Origin: Pisaster brevispinus
Taxonomy: Eukaryota > Echinodermata > Asteroidea > Forcipulatida > Asteriidae
Direction: 5' to 3'
Assembly: GCA_023634235.1 (NCBI GenBank)
Contig: JAMKCF010000172.1
Coordinates: forward strand, 1 to 64,000
Length of the DNA: 64,000 nucleotides
This document shows positions 57,664-64,000 of this stretch, piece after piece. Under the pieces are notes generated by a model. It saw only the letters and a list, made by a program, of their open reading frames with translations, did not search any database and had not been told where the DNA came from. The first letter of the stretch is position 1; the number at the start of each line of letters is the position of its first letter. Position numbers and translations under genes: made by a program.

Positions 57664-58218
57664 CTGGTTTTTGGTTTTTGTCAACATAGTGCTGATTTAC
57701 AGGCAAAATTATCAAGAAAGAAACAATCAAAGTCACCTTTCAGCTGACTAATGTAAACTTTTTGAGAAAACGAAAAGAAAAACAAATTAATTAATTTCAA
57801 CAATAAACTTTTTGAGGCTTTGCATGGTGAGGTATAAATGTATATTCGGTTTGCGGTAACACCACGTGTATATGTGAGCTGGGTGCGCTCTGTTCTGTAC
57901 TTTATTCTGGCTGGAAAGGAGAGGGAATGGAGAAACAGCGGTTGGAGTTGGTGGGATATAACAGCACTTTGATTAATTAAAGAAACAAACAACTAACCAA
58001 ATACATTCACAGCTATTACTGTAGAAATGTGTACATCCATAATCACATTACACTAAACCATAAGGGTTCAAGAAGATGAAGGGTTTAAAAAGTAAACACT
58101 TAATTGTTGATCTCACTTTAGTTCAGAATAAAAGATAGATAAATTAAAACAAAAGATACAAAAAAATGAAAAGTAAACTTATCCCCAATTGAACAATCTC
58201 TATAAAAGAACTAAACAT
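57664..58218. other. CTR9 intron with a short repeat shared with 61456-61512
   Basis: Positions about 57910-57966 (CTGGAAAGGAGAGGGAATGG onward) recur at 61456-61512 with a few changes. No gene is seen. Confidence 0.55.
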
Positions 58219-58222
58219 TGAG

Positions 58223-60703
58223 TTTTTGTTTGCTACAAAAACAAGGTGTTCGTGATCGATTTCATCAAATTATGATTGAACAATATTTCATTTTATCAAC
58301 CTGATTTGAGCCCTTTGTAATGCCGTGTAGTTAGTAAAAATCCAATGTGTGGTTCAGGAGTTATGATTATTTCAAATATTGAATTTGATCATCCGGTTTG
58401 AACCGGAAGTCAAAGTCAAATTGGGTCGCATTCTGTGTGTCATTTCTTAAGTTGATAAATACATTCCCAATGATGTAAAGATTGTTTTAAAAAAATGTGT
58501 GCTTTGGAAGTTATATTTTTTTGAAACATTAATGTTTAGCTTCCGGTTTGAACCGGAGGTCAGGGTTAAATGAGGTTACACTGTGTATCGTTTGTTAAGT
58601 CTTAGGAGCTTTTTCTGAGGACAAATACTTGATAAAAATATTACATGAACTATCATTAATTGGGTGTGCAATATACAATGAAATAGCAAGCGACGCAAAC
58701 TGTATTCCTACTTGCAGTGTATGTGACTTAAAATAACGGAATTGTTGATGTAATATAAAACAAATCTTATATTGCTCACTTTAGTTTTTGTTGTATCGAG
58801 CGTTAATGACCCATACAATAGGACTTTGACCCTTCAACCATCCAACTACCCAAGTAACTCCTGACCATGATTTAAAAATTCTTCTGGAATAAAAGTATAT
58901 AAATTTCCGAATAAACAAGTAGTAAATATTTTTTAACTTGAAATTTGCAACTGACCTTCCAAATTTAACCTTTTGTTCCACAATTTATTAATTATTCAGA
59001 CCATCACCCCCTTTTAAATTATATCCTTTGTTTTCCAAGTACCCCAAATCGTCTAAACAAATGTGTTTAGGCCACCAATCCTTCAGTTTGAAAATTTCCC
59101 CAAAGAACCCAACTAAACAATTGGTAACAGGGGCCACGCACTTTGTTTACAAGTACATCCGAGTATGGACAGTGGATGAGTGTGACGTTTTGCGGTTGAC
59201 CAATCAGCAATCAGGAAATCCATAAGGGACCATGGCGGCATATTCACCAACAGACGTTAACGTTAAATTGTGAGAAGTGTTGGCAAAACGAGCGCCCTGA
59301 CTCAGCTAAATGAAATCAAATGTAAAATGTACAGCATTTAGATAGAATATAACCTTATCTATTCGGCCCGTCCAACGATACGTTGTGGTAACATTGAAAA
59401 TTAGTAGTAAGTACCATGTTTTACGAGGCAAAGTGTTTCGTTTTGAAACAAAATGTTTGAGTCAATTTTAGAACTAGTAATTGACAACAAAATCATAAAA
59501 TTGTACAACTGGATTGAAGGTTGGTTATTCATCTCTATAAATCTGTAAATATTTTGGCAGAAAATTACTTTGATCACAAGAAATTGGTGAAATTCCTGAG
59601 ACTACACCACGCTCATTAAATATTCATGGAGAGGTCAAGCTCCGAAACTAGTGCATACGTTGCAGATAAAAGGAACAGATATTGTGTGCAGGGCGGACTG
59701 ACTGCATAATATAGCTGTTCAGTACTCAATACTACACGTGCAGTACACACGTGGCTGTATAGGTTAGGCGTACATTGTATTGGCATGTAGGCCTACATTA
59801 TCGGTTGTCATACAACGTGGTTCAACAGACTCGTTCGCTTTGATGTCCAGTTTCAACCCGATGCAAAGATTAAAATGTTATCATCTCTGTGCAAAAGTTT
59901 GAGCAGGATTACTCATCTATAACGTGATACAAAATTTATGTTGAAATATTACGTAGTTTTTTAGATAAGAATGTTTACAATTTTTCAACTTCCGGTTTGA
60001 ACCGGAAGTAAAGGTCAAATGGGGTCACGTTCTGTGCAGCATTTGTTGATCTTTTATCGACCTGTCCGATGATATGTAGATTGTCCAAATCCAACTTGTG
60101 GTTCATGAGTTATGATCTTTTTAAAATAATAAACTTTGATTTATTGTAATTCAATACCCAATGACATCATCATGACATCATCAAGTTTGTGTGGTCTTGA
60201 TAATGAGGTTCAGATGTGTTATGAGTTTCAATGTTAAATTCAATTTCAATCTTGAGTTATGACCAAAAATTGAATTTTTTACGAAAAAACACAAAGGCAG
60301 ACTTTGACCTTTCGGTACGACCGGAAGTAAAGGTCATGCGATTTTGATGTTAACTTTTCAAATGTTGCCGAAGTATTGATCTATCAGATGCCCAATTATG
60401 AGCATCATAGCTTTAAAATTCACGAAGATACAGCGAATAGCAAATGGTCAGTTTTCAACTTTGAAAACCTTGTAATTCGACACCTGATGACGTCATCATG
60501 ATGTCATCAATTCTGTGCCGTCTTCATATTAAGGTTCAATTGTCTGATAAGTTTCAAGGTTCAATTCAGTTTCAATCTTGAGTTATGCTGTATAGAGAAG
60601 AGTTCCGTGGAAGAAGAAGAAGAAGATGGAGAAGAAAAAAAAAAAAAAACCCAGAACAATAACAAGAGGTGTTCGTGCACATGTTGCACGAACACCTAAA
60701 TAA
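58223..60703 (+). mobile_element. Hairpin-ended non-coding element, copy 2
   Basis: The layout matches 30296-31908: a left hairpin (GTTTTTGT/ACAAAAAC, 58222-58242), then AGGTGTTCG (58244). A GAAGAAGAAGAAGATGGAGA purine tract precedes a right hairpin with arms AGGTGTTCGTGCA/TGCACGAACACCT (60667-60697). TGAG at 58219-58222 and 60704-60707 is a candidate 4-bp duplication. The interior repeats a module with the palindrome CCGGTTTGAACCGG at about 58393, 58543 and 59991, and TGACGTCA at 60488. No coding frame is visible. It lies within a CTR9 intron. Confidence 0.65.
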
Positions 60704-61730
60704 TGAGAATTTTACTATTGTAAAGAAACACTTGGTAATTCAACACTGCAGCTAATCAGTTTACTGTTAGACCCAAAAAATAAACCTCTCTTATAATAAA
60801 TAAGAATGAGCAATTCTCGCCCTCTCTCTGGTCACTTTATCTACACTAGACTAAAATAAAGAAAGACATAAGACAAGCAAAGAAAAACTTAACAGAGATT
60901 AAAACCACTAAAATAAACAACAGGCCAGAGCCAGGCCTTCTGCATGTTAAATCAGGCCCCCAGGGCATCGAGTTATTACCCTACTGTGGTCACTACTCAT
61001 CCTATGGCCACCTAGGGCTGGGGCTACCCTGCCATGCATCTCATACACTACATAACCTATAGTATACAATCAAATGGGGGCACAGGCTAAAAACATGAAA
61101 CCAATATCTACATGTAGGTACTCCTAAAATACTCAAAGTTAAATAAAAGTCTGTAAAGTAAAGTAAACATTAATGGATCCTATAACTCCAAAGGAAAACC
61201 TAGAACAAAAGACAATTCTAAGAATACACTCCTGTTTGAAGAGAACGTATACACATAAAATTTCACTCCTGACCAAAAGGCTGTTAAATTGTATAATGAA
61301 CAACTTATAAAAACTGTAAACACTTCAAAGTTAGTGTATGCCAATTCTTCAACTTAAAGTTGATCAAAAAATATGTCCACTCTATCTATACACTATCTTC
61401 TTCTATTAAATGTTGAACACTAGATATTAAAAAAATACGAAGTAACTTTTCCTACCTGGAAAGGAGAGGGGATGGAGAAATAGCTGTTGGAGTTAGTGGG
61501 ATATAACAGCACAGAAGCCACCATGCTAGGCCCCACCAACCCCACCACTGGATCAACCAGTTCAAATGTCAACATGGACAGTCCACTTTCCAGCAGGGGT
61601 TACCAAAACAATAGAGTTTGTAATGAGTGAATAAGACCTATGGATTAAATGGAGTTAACATACAACAACAACAAAATAGAGGGTGGAATATTTCAGAAAT
61701 GAGGGGCCTCATTTACATATATCTACTAGC
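60704..61730. other. CTR9 intron-like sequence, no gene seen
   Basis: AT-rich sequence with the short repeat at 61456-61512. I see no exon, RNA gene or ordered repeat. Confidence 0.45.
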
Positions 61731-61899
61731 TATGTAGATTTGTTCTTAAACAACTAGGTCTTGCTTTTTATTCTACAGCCGGAAAAATTGAGAGACTACT
61801 TCGGGAGATTACTTAGTTCTGAAAAGAACTGTCCAGCTTATTAGCTACTACCTGGGCGGAAGGTAGGAAATCGGCCAGGACTACTACTTTAGCTTAATA

Positions 61900-62036
61900 G
61901 TGGATCGGATCGAGGGGACTTCTCGTTATTAACTTCATTGCCACGGAGTGAGTTCTTAATTGGTTAATTGGTCTCAACGTTTCGACTAGCTTGCTCTAGT
62001 CATCGTCAGGAGACAAAAAAGACAATTCCAGTTCTA
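61900..62036 (-). mobile_element. Penelope-like element 3' fragment
   Basis: The minus strand shows CTGACGATGACTAGAGCAAG followed by CTAGTCGAAACGTTGAGACC. This is the style of sequence found at the 3' ends of many Penelope-like elements. The left limit is uncertain. No coding part is recognised. Confidence 0.5.
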
Positions 62037-62044
62037 CAGGAGTC

Positions 62045-62240
62045 CAGTGTTGTAGGTCTCAAGACCTGCAGGTCTGTTCTCGAGACCATCTTGAGACCTT
62101 TTTGTGGTCTCAGTCTTGGTCTAAGTCTTGGGCTGCAAAAGTCTCGGTCTGGGAAGGGCTGGTCTCAGTTCCGGGTCTCAGATGTTAAGATTTCGGTCAT
62201 GGTCTCGATCTCAGACTTCCAGGTCTGGACTACAACACTG
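62045..62240. mobile_element. hAT-type MITE with 8-bp target duplication
   Basis: The ends CAGTGTTGTAG and CTACAACACTG are perfect 11-base inverted repeats. CAGGAGTC stands on both sides (62037-62044 and 62241-62248). An 8-bp duplication and CAGTG-type ends are the hallmarks of hAT elements. The interior is rich in GGTCTC/GGTCTTG words. Confidence 0.9.
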
Positions 62241-62295
62241 CAGGAGTCCTTACAGTAATACATTACAGAGATTTACAATCATTCTCTTGACTCAC

Positions 62296-62424
62296 GTTCG
62301 CGTTCTCACATTCCCCCCGGTGGATGTACATCTGCCCCAAACCAAAGTGCGGCAAAACGATTAGCTGTGGATGCAAACTGGGTGGCTTGCATGGTAGTAG
62401 TACTGGAAAGCTTGGTCGTGGTCA
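62296..62424 (-). pseudogene. CTR9: CTR9 exon with frameshifts
   Basis: The exon reads DHDQAFQYYY, then a ~4-base insertion shifts it to QATQFAST, and a further one-base shift gives IVLPHFGLGQMYIHRGECEN. The 5' border also leaves an odd base before the codons. Each piece matches CTR9 well. Confidence 0.85.
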
Positions 62425-62535
62425 CTGTAGAGAGGAACGCAGAAGGTTATTGTCCACATAAATCCATCAGAATTCAGCAGCCGCGTCCTGGCCGAGCAGT
62501 CAACCACACCAGACTCAAGCTCTGGTGTTTCTGAT

Positions 62536-62713
62536 CTGGGCCCAATTTCATAGAGCTGCTTAAGCACAAAAACCAGCTAAGCACAACAAAATTATGCTTA
62601 CCAGAATAAGGTTACCAGCCAAACTACCATGACTGGTATCCTGCTCATTTCTGCTAAGCAGAAAAATGTTAAGCAATATTTTCTGCTTAAGCAGCTCTAT
62701 GAAATTGGGCCCA
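62536..62713. mobile_element. MITE (GGCCCAATTTCATAG family), copy 3
   Basis: The ends GGGCCCAATTTCATAGAGCT and its inverse are perfect over about 20 bases. The interior includes paired GCTTAAGCAG/CTGCTTAAGC. A shared host duplication is not clear (CTG and CAG at the two sides are inverse rather than direct). Confidence 0.85.
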
Positions 62714-62972
62714 GAGTTTGATTTGAGTCTTGGTCTTGATATTTGCGTCCTTACCTGCTTACATGCCTTAAGCAAGACACTTGAGCATTATCACTTCATG
62801 TTTTGGATGGGATGTAAAAAAGTGTTTTGTGTAATGAGTGTAGAAGAACCTAGTACACTTAATTGTAAAGAGAGGGGGTTTTCCCTAGTATTTTGGTTTG
62901 ATTTGGCACTTAATCCAAACAATACGCTAGCTTGTACATGGGGAGAACCATGAGTGGGGTGGGAATCCTTAC
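62714..62972. other. CTR9 intron-like sequence with a dispersed-repeat phrase
   Basis: GCTAGCTTGTACATGGGGAG near 62927 matches the phrase near 54348. Nothing else is recognised. Confidence 0.5.
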
Positions 62973-63080
62973 CTGTACATGGAAGGCTCTTGTGAGTTGG
63001 TAGCAGCTTTCTGCCTGTGTTGCCTCATTGTCTGTACCGTGGAATGCATGCAGAGCAAGATATTGCACCTTCGTATAATC
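62973..63080 (-). CDS. CTR9: CTR9 exon, intact (36 codons)
   Basis: The exon is bounded by a CTAG acceptor and a GTAAGG donor. It reads [20 protein letters not shown] then [16 protein letters not shown], colinear with animal CTR9 without gaps. Confidence 0.9.
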
Positions 63081-63555
63081 CTAGATAATTACAAATAAAA
63101 CTTGGTAAATGATGAATTAATCCTGGTTAATGACGAGTTAGTCCAGGTTAAATACAAATAAAGCTTTGTCGATGACAAATTCATCCTTGTTAGTGAAAGT
63201 TTCATCCTGATTAATGATGCGCTAAAACTGGTCAATGATAAAATTAAACCTGGCTATCATTCGATACTGAAAAGTATAACTATTAAACCTGGTTACGTCA
63301 AGTGAGTCATAACCGATAACCAACAACCAATAACCAGTGACCGATATTAATAATCCATAACCAATAACTATGGGGGATGTGTTTAACTCCATGAGTTTGA
63401 TTCTTTCCTGCAATTGGATAATAGAAATTGTGAAAATGAAAACCAACTTTTGGGGCCTTTTCAAAATCTAGACTTGGACTTCGCCATCAATCTTGGAGCA
63501 GTGTGCATTTTTGGCCTGAGCCGAGGTTTGGAAGTAGCTTCTTGAGGGACGTTAC
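63081..63555. repeat. CTR9 intron with two decayed minisatellites
   Basis: At 63095-63260 a ~28-base unit (CCTGGTTAATGA-like, ending AAATTAAT) repeats loosely. At about 63310-63370 an ATAACCAA/ATAACCAG unit repeats. No gene is seen. Confidence 0.65.
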
Positions 63556-63812
63556 CTTCTTAAAGAAGAAATGATTTGCAAAATGGTTGAGCACCATAGG
63601 GTTGCTGGTGTCTATCATGTACGCCTTGGAGAGAAGCTGGACTCCAGTCCGTATGGAATCTGTTCCTTTACTGTCGATTTCTAGGATGGCGAGGCCAACG
63701 ATGGTGCCCACACACTTCAGATCGAGTTCCAGGGCCCGCTAGAAGGCCAGGCGTGCTTTCTCTGGTTTGTTTAGCTTATTGAAGCAGTGGCCAATACCAA
63801 GGCGAACAGCAG
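63556..63812 (-). pseudogene. CTR9: CTR9 exon with one in-frame TAG
   Basis: After a CACAG acceptor the frame reads AVRLGIGHCFNKLNKPEKAR and LAF, then TAG (63741-63739) where animal CTR9 has Ser. It goes on [20 protein letters not shown], through [20 protein letters not shown], to [10 protein letters not shown] and a GTAACG donor. A single base change explains the stop. Confidence 0.88.
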
Positions 63813-64000
63813 CTGTGTTTAATAGTATCAAAAATATGAAAATGTCATTAACTGTCGTTGATCACTAGATGAATCCAATAACAACTGAGAGACATCGCCG
63901 ATGAAAAGTTCTGAAACTAGGACCCCAATTCTAGGAGGCATGATGAAACGATGGCTTTCCACTAGATTTCAAGGAGCTTTTACGAGCTGTACCCTCAGCA
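63813..64000. other. CTR9 intron end with a dispersed repeat
   Basis: The segment 63895-64000 resembles 52181-52260 plus 53199-53240, the two halves of a repeat split by the inverted-end element there. No exon is visible before the window ends. Confidence 0.5.

Larger units (their letters stand above)
53881..63812 (-). pseudogene. CTR9: CTR9 (Paf1-complex TPR protein), partial and damaged
   Basis: CTR9 is the TPR scaffold of the nuclear Paf1 complex, which acts with RNA polymerase II in elongation and histone modification. Seven minus-strand exons match its central TPR repeats in order: 63556-63812, 62973-63080, 62296-62424, 57457-57663, 55520-55703, 54602-54699 and 53881-54010, mostly with good splice sites. 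Lesions are TAG at 63739, 54653 and 54644, and single- or few-base shifts in the exons at 62.3, 55.6 and 53.9 kb. One exon (GALSAYG... to GEAK in the human protein) is missing between 57457 and 55703, and the C-terminal half is not found downstream to 45 kb. The N-terminal exons would lie beyond the right edge. The protein match between lesions is strong. The copy is either a partial pseudogene or an assembly-damaged gene. Confidence 0.85.

Overview
The window looks like a repeat-choked stretch of a marine invertebrate deuterostome genome. I favour an echinoderm, but this is an inference from the content: a spliced minus-strand CTR9-type gene, CR1/L2-like LINEs with a 2A-like motif, a Penelope-like element, an Academ-like DNA transposon and several MITE families. 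There is no operon structure and no clearly intact protein-coding gene.

Layout. Positions 1-612 (minus) are the N-terminal end of a LINE ORF running off the left edge. About 0.9-36 kb, plus 37.7-38.1 kb, is a long AT-rich array of degenerate ~100-bp monomers often paired as ~200-bp units. Distributed through it are about 25 copies of an exon-like module of about 127 bp on the minus strand with splice-like borders; a longer version lies at 18.84-19.02 kb. Large blocks of the array are segmentally duplicated. Inserted into it are a 5.4-kb Academ-like transposon (3052-8453) whose empty site survives in a duplicated block at 22624, a block of simple repeats and a 48-bp satellite (16.2-18.8 kb), a tRNA-derived SINE (29.8 kb), a hairpin-ended element (30.3-31.9 kb) and two LINE 3' fragments (32.2 and 36.0-37.7 kb).

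From 38.1 to 45.0 kb lie the 48-bp satellite again (split by a Penelope-like element at 39.2-41.2 kb) and a ~187-bp satellite with a palindromic core. From 45 to 64 kb the sequence is gene-like but degraded. Two exons (45.7 and 49.3 kb, minus) belong to a gene I do not recognise. Seven exons (53.9-63.8 kb, minus) encode the TPR region of the Paf1-complex protein CTR9. The CTR9 copy has in-frame stops, frameshifts, a missing exon and no visible 3' half, so it is either a pseudogene or a gene damaged by assembly errors. Its introns hold a second hairpin-ended element, MITEs, an hAT-type MITE and a Penelope-like fragment.

The points most worth a second look are the Academ-like element with its nuclease and cysteine cluster, the tandemly multiplied decayed exon, the hairpin-ended family carrying ETS-like and CRE-like palindromes, and the 2A-like motif in the LINE.
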